From: Malachius bipustulatus | Taxonomy: Eukaryota; Arthropoda; Insecta; Coleoptera; Melyridae | Assembly (NCBI GenBank): GCA_910589415.1 | Contig: OU342636.1 | Span: 42,361,735-42,425,734, forward strand | Reading direction: 5' to 3' | DNA length: 64,000 nt | In this document: positions 11,091-22,660 of the stretch, in pieces | Numbering within the stretch: position 1 is the stretch's first letter | Layout: every line of letters starts with the position of its first letter | Made by a program: the position numbers and the translations under genes | The notes under the pieces: generated by a model | Told to the model about the DNA's origin: nothing | The model's database searches: none | Seen by the model: the letters and a program-made list of their open reading frames with translations, nothing else

Positions 11091-12395
11091 GAAATAATTA
11101 GGTATTGTTTTCCATGACCATGATTCCCTGTTCAATAAAATAAATTAAATTTTTTATTATTCTGATCCTTTGAATGTTTAACTGCATTGAAATGAACGTA
11201 ATCTTACTGTAATGAATTTGTTTCTGCATGTGAGTGTGAGACTTTTGTGTCTCTGCGACTCTTGAGTTCAGTATGAGGATTTTCCTGTGATCGGTATTAG
11301 AATTTATGGTTATAGAAACATTCATCAGATGCGTTGTATAAACAGTTATTTTCATTGATAAGAATATCTGTCTCTTGCCAGCGGTTAGAAACAAACCATT
11401 AGTATGAGGTATCTATCGTTGTATTCATGAAGAAGAGGAGAATCGGTTTCTGATTAAAAAAAAATGGTTGCTATAAGAAAAATATGATGACGTCACAACT
11501 CAAAAATGTAGTTTGATAAAAATATAATTTTTTTGTTGATAAGTAGTTAGGTACATGCTTTTTTATGAACAAGATTGACCTGCTTCGTGATTAAAAAAAT
11601 AAACGTTGAAGAATAACGATATAAATATTGTGAAGAGGTTTTGCATACATAAAATTTATATACCTTTTACTGTAAAAAAAAACTGTCATTAAATCAATTA
11701 TCACATCACTCTCCTCCCAGAGCGCTGCACTTAGTTTGTTGATCCTTTATCTGAGGATCCAATAAGTACTATGAGAGTTAGGGAGGTCATCGATATGAGG
11801 ACCAACACGCCTGGCCCTCCAGTCATGGAGATATTATTAATGAGCGAATAAAGGCTTCTAATATGAACTCGACAGGCATATATTAAGTGTGATAAAAGGG
11901 CTCGGAATCATAGGAGTGCAAACAACAGAGACGAAATTAGGGAACAAGGGAACAAACAAGTGCGGGAACCCCTCCACGGTAAACAGCCGCGCACACAAGA
12001 GCGAGACGGAAGATAATATTATAACTCCTCTTGAATAGAACAGTTAGACCAGTACAGTACATTGAGTGTATTGAATAATAATTATGAAGCTCTCAATATG
12101 ATAAATTTGATATTACTATGAAACAGTGATACACATGAAAGCTGTTATGGCATCAAAGGGCTTTTGACGAAACAGTTAGAAGAATTATTGATTTCAATTG
12201 TTGGAGAAATTTAGTATCAAAATTTTGTGCTTTAAAAATGATGATAATGAGAGTGACACGCATACTAGCTGTCACGTTACTTTTATAATACCTGTAAAAT
12301 TTGACAATTTCTGCAAGACACAATATATGACGTCAGTTTTTGATATTTTTGAAAATGTCACGGGGAAAAGGTTCACCCATGTACGAATTTTGAAC
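11091..12395. other. Intergenic, nothing recognised
   Basis: A 98-codon minus-strand frame (11098-11394) has no motif. 11700-12010 is richer in GC than its flanks but shows no frame, splice pair or terminal repeat that I could support. Confidence 0.4.
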
Positions 12396-12402
12396 CCTCT
12401 AG

Positions 12403-12659
12403 CACAGAATAGATACAATCAGAAGCTAAACTCGCAGGCGGCGCCTTTGATCTTTTAGAGACAAGCCACACCTCTAGCGGCCATTGCTTCAGAGTAGAAA
12501 CGCAGGCCCCCCACAGAATAGGTACAATTCTATTCTGTGGGCCCGCATTCAAAACTAATGAAAGCTCATCTCAAATCATGGCGGATCTCTATGCGCCGAG
12601 TAGATAAGCGAACTCGGTATTTTTATTGAAGTTTATATTCTGATTGTACCTATTCTGTG
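12403..12659. mobile_element. 257-bp MITE, hAT-like duplication
   Basis: Terminal inverted repeats CACAGAATAGATACAATCAG (left) and its complement with one change (right), flanked by CCTCTAG (12396-12402 and 12660-12666). The 7-bp duplication, 8 with one mismatch, suggests hAT. No coding capacity. Confidence 0.75.
12512..12539. mobile_element. 28-bp minimal nested element
   Basis: CACAGAATAG, 8 bp, CTATTCTGTG: only the two terminal repeats of the surrounding MITE. Flanks GGCCCCC (12505-12511) and GGCCCGC (12540-12546) match at 6 of 7 positions, as expected of an independent insertion. Alternatively it arose by local rearrangement of the host MITE. Confidence 0.5.
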
Positions 12660-12666
12660 CCTCTAG

Positions 12667-13606
12667 TAAAAACATAGTATAGGTATGGTGTCACTAGGAG
12701 TAGAAGATGATCATTTTGTGTTTTATTTTACAATAATTATTGAGCGAAAGAAGCGAAAACACATAAGCGAGGAGCAATCTACTGCGAGTGACATAATACG
12801 ATTTCTTCCGCAAGCCTTGTATGAAAAAATAAAGTAAGAAAACAATTTGGGGATAAATATCATCAGGCACTAGGCACATTCTGTCATTTTAAGAATCATT
12901 TGATCCTACAAAGTCATTAATTTTAATAATAAAAAAATACGTCTGAAAGAAAAAATCTCGAATTTCAGTCTGTCAGTGTATTTCAACAACGACGGAAGCT
13001 ATCCTAAAGGACCCCGAAAAATCCTTTTATGGAAATAATTGGCTCTCGGTCAAATTTTTCTCCAAAACGTTCCTGAAACGAATGTTGAATTTTCTACCTC
13101 TTTCATCTATACATGGTTGTTTTACAGTACAGAAAGTTCAAGGGAAGATTTCTTGACCATTTTCAGTGCGGGGAGGGGGGGAGGATCTTCAAGGTTCATA
13201 AAAAATATTTTTCAAACCATAATTCCTTCACACTTCGCTCTTCCACGAGAGGGTCAATCATACTCAATTGAAAGAAATGTATATGCCAGTAAAAACAAAG
13301 CCTTAGAAGTTTCTTACAAGAACTTTATTAATTTTTAAATCCGTTATTTATAGGCCGAATTTATTTATAATTATTTGAAAGTATGCAAATATGAGGACTT
13401 GCATAAATTATGAATTTTTTTTATAAGTGGTGTGTTGCAAAACTCATGCACCTACTCATTTTTTGTGATTTTTGTTAACTTGTGAACTTTTTGTTAAAAA
13501 CGAATTGTTATATTCAAACAACGTCGAAAACGAAACAGAACTAATAACTCAGATACTGAAGATGTTCCCGAAAAATGCCGCAACAGGTGATATACAACAT
13601 AGACTA
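12667..13606. other. Intergenic, nothing recognised
   Basis: A 99-codon frame at 13039-13338 has no recognisable domain and ordinary AT-rich composition. Confidence 0.4.
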
Positions 13607-13608
13607 TA

Positions 13609-14460
13609 CAGGGTGTCAATTTGAAAACTTGCCACCCCCGAATTCTTCCTTGGAAATTTTTTTTCAAAGAAATCCCGAAACAGGTCAATTTTTTAATGTA
13701 ATTTATGTTCTATTGGCGTAAAAAAAATTTATACAGGGTGTTCCTTGACTCAGTGACGACGATATGGTCTATTTTTTTGAATGGGACACCCTGTATATTA
13801 ATACAATTTCAGATTGTCTGAGAAAATCCAATATAAATTGTTTTTACAGTTGCAGTTTAAACTGAGTAGCTTACGAGTTATAAACAAATGAAAATCGCAG
13901 TTTTTCATTTTCAAAGCAGCTTATTTTGAAAACGGCTACAGATATCGGAAAACGGCTTACATGTTCCTATCTTAACTTTTCAAGCGGTATCCTATTGTGT
14001 GGATGAAATTTTCACACAGGGTGACGAAAATTATCAGACTTTTGATCACCCTGTATAAATATTTCATCTACACCATAGGATATCGCTTCAAAAGTTAAGA
14101 TAGGGACATGTAAGCCGTTTTTCGATATTTAGAGCCGTGTCCGATGTACACTGCTTTCAAAATGGAAAATTGCGATTTTCATTTGTTTATAACTCATAAC
14201 CTACTCAATGTAAGCTGCAACTGTAAAAACCATTCCTACTGGATTTTCTCGGACAATCTGAAAATGTAATAATATACAGGTGTCCCATTTAAAAAAATCG
14301 ACAATGTCGTCATTACTGAGTCAAGGAACAGCCTGTATAAAATATTTTTACGTCAATAGAACATAAATTAAATTTAAAAATTGACCTGTTCCGGGATTTC
14401 TTTGAAAAAAAATTTTCAAGGAAGAATTTGGGGGTGGCAAGTTTTCAAATTGACACCCTG
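13609..14460. mobile_element. 852-bp concentric palindromic MITE
   Basis: Near-complete palindrome flanked by TA (13607-13608, 14461-14462), with ends CAGGGTGTCAATTTG and its complement. Inside each arm lies a further TA-bounded module (13734-13793 left, 14277-14335 right) with CAGGGTG/CACCCTG-type ends, and at the centre a 37-bp module (14017-14053, CAGGGTGA...TGATCACCCTG). TA duplication and CAGGG ends indicate a Tc1/mariner-mobilised non-autonomous element. The core resembles that of 56125-56961. Confidence 0.82.
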
Positions 14461-14462
14461 TA

Positions 14463-15240
14463 TAATCAGATCACGCTACCGTATCTGCTATAATTAGCAC
14501 AGCAGTCAAGGCCTGCTCCATGGCCTCTATACCTCTTCCATTCTGGTTGCTTATAGAATGGCGTATTTCTGTTTCGTGGTGGATCCCAGGAGAAATGGTC
14601 TCACCAGTTCTTGTCTTGCCAAGTAAACTCCTACATTAATGTACCAATTCTCATTCTTGGGAGCTAGACTTGACTATATTTTGATCAACATTACGTGAGG
14701 GACAGGACAGGCTGCTTGGTCGAGAAATGATCTTTGTATGGAACATTCTGTGTTTGGTTCCGTCTTATGAGGAAACCTAGTGGCAAGATTAATTTTGAAT
14801 AAAACAATACCTTTTATTCTTTGAAACGTTTTTATACCCATTTTCTAAAGGCCGGTTTAACGGTAAGTATAGGGATTAACATTTTGTTACAAATAACGTT
14901 GTCATCAAAAATAAACCCTAACTTTAAATAAGTCATGCAAGATTATACGGTGCAATCAGGCATTACAGTTCTTAAATTATTGTTCACCGATCAATTTTTG
15001 ATCATTAATGAAGTAGGTATATATGGACTTAAATGGATAGTTATTGGATTTCTAATGACGTCACTTTCGAGCTTTGTGACCTACCATTTCGTACAGTATG
15101 TTTACTGTACTGTTAGTCAATTACATACTCAAATAAACTCAATTAACAGGATTGGAAGATAAGTGTTTAAACTTGACGTTGGTGTAAAAAATTACATTAT
15201 TTTTATTTTTATTATTTTAAACAACTACGCCAATATGACC
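14463..15240. other. Intergenic, nothing recognised
   Basis: A 75-codon frame at 14935-15162 shows no domain. Confidence 0.35.
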
Positions 15241-15315
15241 TGATTTAAAAAGCGGAGAAAATATTCACAATTAAATCCACGCATAAAAATACATTATTTA
15301 TGCGATTAATGTGAA
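15241..15315 (+). repeat. Dispersed ~65-bp repeat
   Basis: TTTAAAAAGCGGAGAAAATA, then CGCATAAAAATACATTATTT and ATGCGATTAATG recur at 28825-28895 with few changes. The CGCATAAA/TTTATGCG part can fold on itself. Probably an end of an unrecognised element. Confidence 0.6.
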
Positions 15316-15545
15316 AGGTTTTTTATAAGTGACAGAGAATAAAATTTTGAAGTTTTGACAAATTTATGTGCAACCCATTTTGTGCTTTTAAAGTAAGCAA
15401 TAAAAGAAACAGGTTTGCTGTTTAAGAAAATAGCTTCGTAGAAACACTACACTTCGCAATACTAGAATAGAAGTGTATTAATTTAATTTTAATAATAACT
15501 TTTCGTTCTAATTTAAGTCACTCGTAGATAAAATTTTGTATGCAA

Positions 15546-15662
15546 TAACATATGCTTAAAGTGCCTTTTTTCACTTCTGGAATTGACGCACTCGCCTGCG
15601 GCCTGCGGCTCGTGCGACAAAATTTCCCATTCGTGAAAAAGTACCACTTTATGCACATGTTA
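15546..15662. repeat. 117-bp inverted repeat, MITE-like
   Basis: TAACATATGCTTAAAGTGCC (15546 on) pairs imperfectly with ACTTTATGCACATGTTA ending at 15662; the loop is GC-rich (CTCGCCTGCGGCC). No clear target duplication. Confidence 0.45.
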
Positions 15663-15746
15663 CATAAATAACCATGATTCCACATTATAGAATCACACTG
15701 TATAGTTTTTTACGATTGTTTTGTATACTATGCTCAAAATTTTCAG

Positions 15747-15872
15747 GGCGCAGTGCACCCTGGATATCCAGGCGCTGGTTACGGAGGATACGAGGCTGGC
15801 AAGGATGGAAGGAAGACTCGGCTGGGGCCGGTTGACTCGAGCGACAATAAATCAAGACTTGGATTTAATTAA
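15747..15872 (+). CDS. Possible host terminal exon, Gly/Tyr/Pro-rich
   Basis: A splice-acceptor-like site (TGCTCAAAATTTTCAG, AG at 15745-15746) opens a 41-codon frame ending with TAA at 15870-15872. Its peptide starts GAVHPGYPGAGYGGYEAGK, continues DGRKTRLGPVDSSDNK and ends SRLGFN. The GYP/GAGYGGY composition, a sharp rise in GC content over the AT-rich flanks and the acceptor together suggest the last coding exon of a real gene, with the GC-rich 15873-16010 as 3' UTR. The exon phase is assumed to begin with a whole codon. Upstream exons are not visible in the window, so they would lie far away or outside it. I do not recognise the protein. An overlapping frame in another phase (15721-15906) is less convincing because it ignores the acceptor. 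Confidence 0.4.
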   Translation, partial: GAVHPGYPGAGYGGYEAGKDGRKTRLGPVDSSDNKSRLGFN

Positions 15873-16740
15873 ATCTTGCATTGAAGTTACGCGGGTGGCC
15901 GCCTAGCCGCGCTGCGGTGCCAGATAAGGACGGAGAATCACCGATCTCCAGCCAGGATTATCGTCTTTTTATGACGTTCCTGCTCTCTGTCTTGTCCCAG
16001 GATCCAGTTTAATATCGATATTTTATACAAGGTGTTCGACAATGATTGACTGACTTCGCAGTTTCATAAAAAATATAACTGTATGTAATTAATTATTATT
16101 TCAATGAATTTTGCCGAGTGCCACGTCACTCCTAGCAAAATAATGAGCACAGGGATGTAGAAGAGCTCATTAGTAACTTATCGCATAACTATACTGCTGG
16201 GTCCTTGGGTAAGAGATTTATTATATAATCTTCTTATATTGAGGGTTCCCCTATATTATCCACTTGTATGAGCAAACAACCTATTATAAACGTATATAAT
16301 TTCAAACAAAGAACAAAGGAAGTGGCCATTATCGGTTAAATTTGTCAAATTATCTATTAGTCATAGGTCTACACAGGTTGATCCCAAATTGGCTGACACA
16401 TATACTAGGTAGGTACCACGCAGCATCATTATTGTGGATTAGGCTTTCGATGTTCATTACTTAACTTTTTTTCTCCAAGATGGATTCGTTAAAAAGACAT
16501 GATAAATTCTGTAAAAATATTGACAACCCTGCATTGGATATATTTCTTTAGGAAGAAAAATAGTCTGTTTTACCCAGAGTAAGATGATACCACGGAAATA
16601 TGAAATTATAATAAAGCGTTAAGCAATTATTACAAAATCTATTGTAGTTCTGTTATTAAGTTCCATCTTGAACAACGATGCCACATTGACAAATGTTATT
16701 AGACTCAAGGAATATGTCTAACTTTGAATGCTTGTAATTT
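15873..16740. other. Possible 3' UTR then intergenic
   Basis: 15873-16010 is GC-rich and may be 3' UTR of the preceding exon. The rest is AT-rich with nothing recognised. Confidence 0.3.
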
Positions 16741-17060
16741 CGTTCTTCTTATGCTGCTATCCATTAATGGATGTTTGCGATCATTTTTGACCATTTTTCC
16801 TTGTCTCTGGTGGTGTGAATTAACTCTTCTGTGGTTCTTATCCCTGTCCAATGTTTGATATTTCGGAGCCATGACATCTTTTTCCTTCCGATTCCCCTTC
16901 TTCCCTCTATTTTTCCTTCTATTAATAGCTGGAGCAGATGATATCTCTCGTTTCGTATCACATGTCCGAGGTATGCTGTTTTCCAGCGTTTTATCCTGCT
17001 CAGCAATTCACGCTCTCTTCCTAGTGCAACTTTTCACCAATTTAATCGACTCTGTATCTC
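16741..17060 (-). pseudogene. LINE RT C-terminal tail relic
   Basis: Minus-strand reading GRERELLSRIKRWKTAYLGH, VIRNERYHLLQLLIEGKIEG, RRGIGRKKMSWLRNIKHWTG and IANIH matches the conserved post-RT tail of endonuclease/reverse-transcriptase LINEs (R-R-x-x-W-x-G-H-V-x-R, then KIEGKRGRGR and W-L-x-N-L-R-x-W). A premature TAA follows IANIH, with WIAA just beyond. The 5' side is cut at 17060 by the PIF-type MITE or ends there. Probably the same LINE type as the endonuclease relic at 1330-2240. Confidence 0.8.
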
Positions 17061-17063
17061 TTA

Positions 17064-17302
17064 GGGCCAGTTGCACAAACGTTAATTAAAGATTTGTCAG
17101 ATAATTACTGATTTCAAATTGCAGATTTTGAAAAAAGGGTGAATATTTTGAATGATCTTTTATTTTTTATCAGTAATTAACTCTTTTAAAAGGGAGCTGA
17201 ATTTATTTCCAGCAATGTCAGACCAATATTTTGATAATACAGGGCATTTTAAAATCAGTAATTATCTGGCAGATCTGTAATTAACGTTTGTGCAACCGGA
17301 CC
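17064..17302. mobile_element. 239-bp PIF/Harbinger-type MITE
   Basis: Ends GGGCCAGTTGCACAAACGTT and, from the right, GGTCCGGTTGCACAAACGTT; flanked by TTA (17061-17063, 17303-17305). The 3-bp TWA duplication and GGG start fit PIF/Harbinger. A second copy is at 45329-45534. Confidence 0.78.
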
Positions 17303-17305
17303 TTA

Positions 17306-18205
17306 GTGTTTACGATATACCCATAGTGAGCTCTGAAAAAAGGGATACCTGGGAAAGTACTTATTAAATAATAATTAAGACATAATATGATTTAATAAAT
17401 GTTATAACATTTTTCAACTGTATTATTTTCAATTAATACACTCCTGCCTAATAGTTTCTTACATCCCTAATTCTCTGATATCTTGGTCGCCCTTTTGAAG
17501 GGTCAGCAGGTACTGAAACCCATAATGCATCAGAAAGACTGTTTGCTAAGAGAGCACGGGGCTAATTTACCTACGGCCGAAGGAACAATACGGGTCACTG
17601 CCAGTCTATCTATTTAGTATTCAAGGATGGCGAAGGGAGTCAGCGTCTTAATATTTAGTCATAGTATCCTTAAGGGAAGCAGTACGGTATTCCCAGGGGT
17701 AGACTTACACTAATTAATGAGAAGGGTTGCCTTTAGGTCGTTAAATGCACGGGAAATATTCCCAACTTGGATTAACACGTATTCTATTCCAAACAATGAG
17801 ATAGGGAAGAAGGGTGGGACCTATAATACAAAGGTGGTAATTGAAAATCAAGTCCATTTACCATTTTATTTGATAAAAGTTAAAGATTAACATTGATGCA
17901 GTAGCTGCAGAACGATTTATAACATTTCTCCATTTTTACTATTATGGATTATCATAGTCATGGTTTAATTAACATTATATCTTACAGGGTCGCAGTTACA
18001 TTTTCAACATACATCAGGATGTTGAATCAACCACCGATATGTTTGGTAATGGTATGGGAAAGAATGTTTCTGCGTCTTTCTTCTTTACATATTGAAGAAG
18101 AAAATTTAATACAGAAAACAGGGGACCGAACAATTCTACACAAAAATCACAAACTTTGAAAGATATCTCTTTTTTCATGTTAATGAGTATCATGAGTTAA
18201 TCTGT
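17306..18205. other. Intergenic, nothing recognised
   Basis: 17460-17800 has mixed composition without a recognisable frame. No paired repeats seen. Confidence 0.35.
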
Positions 18206-19010
18206 TTAGTTTTGAATCACCCTGTGTAGAAGGAATAAGGTGGGCGCTAACACCAAGCCTTGGAGCACTCCTGACCTGGTTGTATAGGAGTTTTTGATGA
18301 TAATCCGTTTGTTACAACGACATGTACCTAAACATTTATTGGAAAAGTAGCTCGAGATCAAATTAACGACAGAGCTGAAGATAAAGTTCATAGCATGAAA
18401 TACTAAGCAGACCCTCATCCCAGATTCTCAAAGTGCCTTTGAGATGTCTAAGCGTACAGCGCGCTTCTGACAGCTTTTCAAGTAAACAAGCCGGATTGAA
18501 ACCGTAAACCGCATAAAACCGTTTTGGTGATCACTTATCACTATAAGAGTTCTCTTTGCTACAGATAAGAAAGAATCTTTAATTGCTAACTTTCGTGAAC
18601 TAAGACTCCAGAAATCTATAGGAGATATGAGAAAGAAGAACAGTAGGCCCATAGATACTCGGCAGAGTTTTCTTTCTCATACTGCTAGACATCCAAGATT
18701 GAGGGAATACACTAGATTGGAATGACAAATCAAATAGTCGACAAAATATAAGTGTCAGCTCTGGGACGCCTTGTTTCAGGACAACTTCTGGGTATGTGGT
18801 CAGGTTCAGGGGTACACGCGGTAGGATAGGACCCCTCCTAGAACTTTCCTTGAGAGTTCAAAGTTTAGTTTTCGTCTAGCATTTTTGCAACTAAACTAGC
18901 CTTGTCTCCAGAAGACATCACAATGCTGCCGTCAGGATATATTGAGTAAAGTAAAGAGCTTGGGCCAAAATTCTGAACAACTTCCTTTTCCAGTGATCAA
19001 AAAAATCATC
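18206..19010 (-). pseudogene. Jockey-type LINE RT relic
   Basis: Minus-strand RT relic with frameshifts. Reading from 19010 down: DGSIVMSSGDKASLVAKML (linker before RT), PELTLIFCRLFDLSFQSSVF with PQSW (fingers), ISDHQNGF (Q-x-GF block of motif 2), RAVRLDISKAL (motif A, aspartate kept, AFD worn to AL) and SGVLQGLVLAPTLFLLH (motif B, normally GVPQGSVL). The YADD motif C is not seen; the copy stops near 18206. The family order and spacing are otherwise correct for a jockey/CR1-like RT. Confidence 0.8.
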
Positions 19011-19639
19011 TATCTATAGGAACAAAACCTAGTTTGCTATCTTTTTGCATAGTGTAGCTATATTTGACCTGATTCATGGTTTTTTTGTACATCCCTCTAG
19101 ATGCCAAAAACACGCTATGACTCCTATTAACTCCTATAGGGCGATTATGCCAACTGAGATGGTCGGAGTTCTTGGTTCCGACTGAACATATTTAATTTTT
19201 GTCGAGGTTTGTTCTTCTTGCATCAGTAAGCACTCGTCGGGTCAATGGAAGTGTGCAAATTATGTAGGGGAAATCTTCTCAGTTTGCAGCCCAGTTGTGC
19301 CAAATCGCTCGAGGCTTGGGAAGATTGCGGTGACAGATAGAGGAGGAAGTCAATAATTTTTTGTGGTCCGATCATCCTATGGCACAGTTCTGGAAAGATA
19401 GATTTGTTTTTGAGGAAGAGATCCAGAGAACGGCAGCGGGGCTGCTGATGTTCTGGAATAAATGTTCCGGAATTCTGGTGGCAAAGTTAGCCTTTTTAAC
19501 TCAATGGCTGATAGTGAAGTGTTCGGCTTCTCAAAGCGAGAAACGAATGATGTGTCATACGACGACCTGTTGGCAGTTAGTTGTTTGTTTGTTTTTTAGT
19601 TACACATGAGGGACATCTCGAAGAGCCTGCCTCTCTAAG

Positions 19640-20000
19640 ATTCGAAAATGGAGGTTTTATAACTTCGCAAACAACCTAGCAAAGGGATGAGCAAGAATGC
19701 CGCTAAGAGAGCCAGAACATTTCTGCGGACTAGAATTTTTTTTCAAATACAAAATTAAAAAGCAGTGGAAAGCAAAAGAGATAACCTCTGGAGAGACTTC
19801 ACAGGATTAAGACAGGCCAAACTAATGTTTGGGAAATACAACCAAGAGTAATTTGGAGACTGTATCAAACTCAATAAAAACGGTTTGAGAATGCTAACAG
19901 GTTTTCTCATGCGGTATTATAAACTTGGAACACATACCTTAGCAAGATCGGTCAACACAATGTCCAAACCTGTAGAATATACATGGGGGAAAGGGAACCT
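19640..20000 (+). pseudogene. RNase H-type LINE relic, 3' part
   Basis: Plus-strand frame pieces PLREPEHFCGL (end of the RNase H domain), GLRQAKLMFGKYNQE and LRMLTGFLMRYYKLGTHTLA correspond to the linker and 'LLTGH-x-x-L-x-x-H' block that precede the C-terminal zinc motif in I/Loa/Outcast-like LINEs. The same blocks occur in the copies at 22661-23076 and 37861-38665. The zinc motif itself is not visible. Degraded. Confidence 0.6.
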
Positions 20001-20009
20001 CAACACATA

Positions 20010-21509
20010 TCTTAATCAAGTGCCACGTGGTAAAACAAAGAAGATTCAGCGACTAGTTGTATGTAAACCGAATTACTACCTAGTTATACTAAGTGACAGA
20101 TTTTCTGTTAGGATTTACTGCCTTAACCAAACGGTGGTAGGTATCTACTACTGTGTACATGCCGAAAAGCCTTGTCAACTCTCACTAAACAGGGAGTTGA
20201 AACTGCGCTGAAACATCAATTTCTTTTACAGTTAACACATCAAAATGGATCGAGGTTCAGCCAAATAATCAATATCGCTAAGAACCGCAATAGGTAAGAA
20301 CATACCACATAAATTAATATGAAATATTGTTGGTCATTGATAGACATTCTACTTCAAAAACTATAATCTTGTGTTCGGTATACGCACATGGCAAACGTGG
20401 TAGATATTTTTGTTCATTTTTTAAAGTCAAATATCCTTGGAAGCCTTCCTAAATTTTCTGATTAAATGGCTTCTAAATTTATTTCAACATGATGACTATC
20501 CGTTGTTTACGTATCAGCGTAGCGAGCACGCTAGAATAATAAGTTCACACCCCATATTTCGGCGATGTGTTAAATCAGTAGGCCGGGGATCGTATCTAGA
20601 ATCAATTTATGTTGGCAATATTGCATATTTGTGTTACCCCAGGGAGGCCCAGATATCAAGTCGACTGTGGAAACCTCGGCTTGTGAATATTGCATCGTAT
20701 AAGATATATTTAGACTTCGCCTACAACCATCTTCTTCTTTCCATTGGCGCAGTCGTTGATTATACGTTAGGGTTTCCAAAAATATTTTGCAATTTATTTT
20801 TCATAACTGGATAAAAAAAAACATGAAGATATTTGTTTGGAAATGGTTTTTCAAATAAATAAAAAAATAGGATTCTTCTATACCTACCTATTTAATTATT
20901 GTTAAGCTTAATAATCCGATAATATACTTTTATTGCTTCATCTAGATATAAACATAAAAGGAACATTAGGTAAAATATTCAGGGCTTCTAGGTATGTACA
21001 AGTAATAAGTAAAATAAATTATTTACATCTACACGGTGGGGCATTTTAATCTATCCATCTGAATATCTCGCTAGAGGCGCCACCCATTGAAAAATGACCT
21101 CAACAGAAGTTGTTAGATACAAAGGGGGACATTAAATGGCGACCCTAAATTTCACCTTGACCTTAATTCTCAAGGTCATTTTGAAATTAAGTCTTTTTTA
21201 TTTCGGACTCTGAAAGAGCGTGAAATTTCACGTAGCAAATGCTTAAACATTTTTTTATTAAAATTAAGATGTCAATTCAAGGAATCAAGGATAGACCATT
21301 TTGAATTACCTACTCAAAAAAATTACAAAATAATTTGTTATTATTAACGACCATTTTATGCCGAAACTGACACCACGTCAAATTAAATTCAAGATTAATT
21401 CAATATTCAAAGATGTTTTTTAATTTTTCCTATTTATTCCTATTTTTAACGTACTTATTGAAAAAGTACGTTAATACAACACAATACAATACAAATTCTT
21501 AAATTAAAT
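20010..21509. other. Intergenic, one unexplained 125-codon frame
   Basis: A frame at 20437-20814 (+) has no domain I know. Near 21036 the text ACGGTGGGGCATTTTAATC resembles a worn mariner-type end. Confidence 0.3.
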
Positions 21510-21511
21510 TT

Positions 21512-22279
21512 TTCCAAAATTTAAAAAATCTCCAAAAAGGCCATACGAATGACGGAAAATTAAATTTTCCGCGATACTGGATTTTTTTAAGTATTTTCCC
21601 CGAATTCCTCGACCTCGAATTAGTAAATATGGAAATTTTCAAGCTTCTTTGAAGACATTTCGATTTCCAAGATATTCAACGGTTCATATGTGTTCAGAAC
21701 CGGCGATTTTGGGGAGAGCCAAAATTAAAGATCATCCGCGACATCTTGCGATCCATCATTTCTTATAGATTTTGAGTCGCTGATCACGACGGTGAAAACC
21801 GTTTGTCGATACGATGAACAGTAAAAAAGTTACGAGCATCGAAATAGCCAAAATCTCCAAAATAGGCCATACGTTTTTTTTCCGACTAAAAGCATAGAAC
21901 TCCATTGATTGGCACAGCTCTGTAGACTACCAACTCCCCAATGGCATTAACTCTACAATACAAGTGGATTGGAAGCGCGTGCTGCTTTTTTTCCAAAATT
22001 TAAAAAATCTCCAACAAGGCCATACGAATAACGGAAAATTAAATTTTCCGCGATACTGGATTTTTTAAGTATTTTTCCCGAATTTCTCGACCTCGAATTA
22101 GTAAATATGGGAATTTTCAAGCTTCTATGAAGACATTTCGATTACCAAGATATTCAACGGTTCATATGTGTTCAGAACCGGCGATTTTGGGGAGAGCCAA
22201 AATTAAAGCCAAAATCTTGCGATCCATCATTTCTTATAGATTTTGAGTCGCTGATCACGATGGTGAAAACCGTTTGTCG
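21512..22279 (+). repeat. Tandem duplication, ~295-bp unit, ~479-bp period
   Basis: 21512-21808 and 21991-22279 are near-identical: TTCCAAAATTTAAAAAATCT at the start and GGTGAAAACCGTTTGTCG at the end. The unit also contains the dyad GAAAATTAAATTTTC. The first unit has ~170 bp of additional sequence before the second, so the period is longer than the shared block. Not coding. Confidence 0.9.
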
Positions 22280-22660
22280 GCAAAAATAAAACAAATAAAC
22301 AATGGCAGTGAAGATAGTCGAAGCAATAGAGACACTAATAGAGACATTAGGTCACTATAGAGGAGTATCGTTCTAATTTTTTGAGAAATGACGATGAATC
22401 AAATCTGATGGGGTTCAGGTATTTTCAGACCGGACTATTATAGGCAGGGGTGGAGGGTAGGACAGAATATCAGAGATAGTATAAGGTTCCATTTCCGTGA
22501 ATTGTTTTCGGAGATATGGCCTGAAATCTGAGAATCCAAAATTTGCAGGATTTATTTTTTAGTATGATCTATTTTTGAAGTTTAGGTGTTTGATTGATCC
22601 GCACGTGAATGTTCTTTCTGTGGACGAAATGTATAGTAGGTTTGAACAGATTGAACCTGG

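Noticed and set aside
20437..20814. 125-codon frame
   Set aside because: No domain, no splice or promoter context; length is possible by chance.
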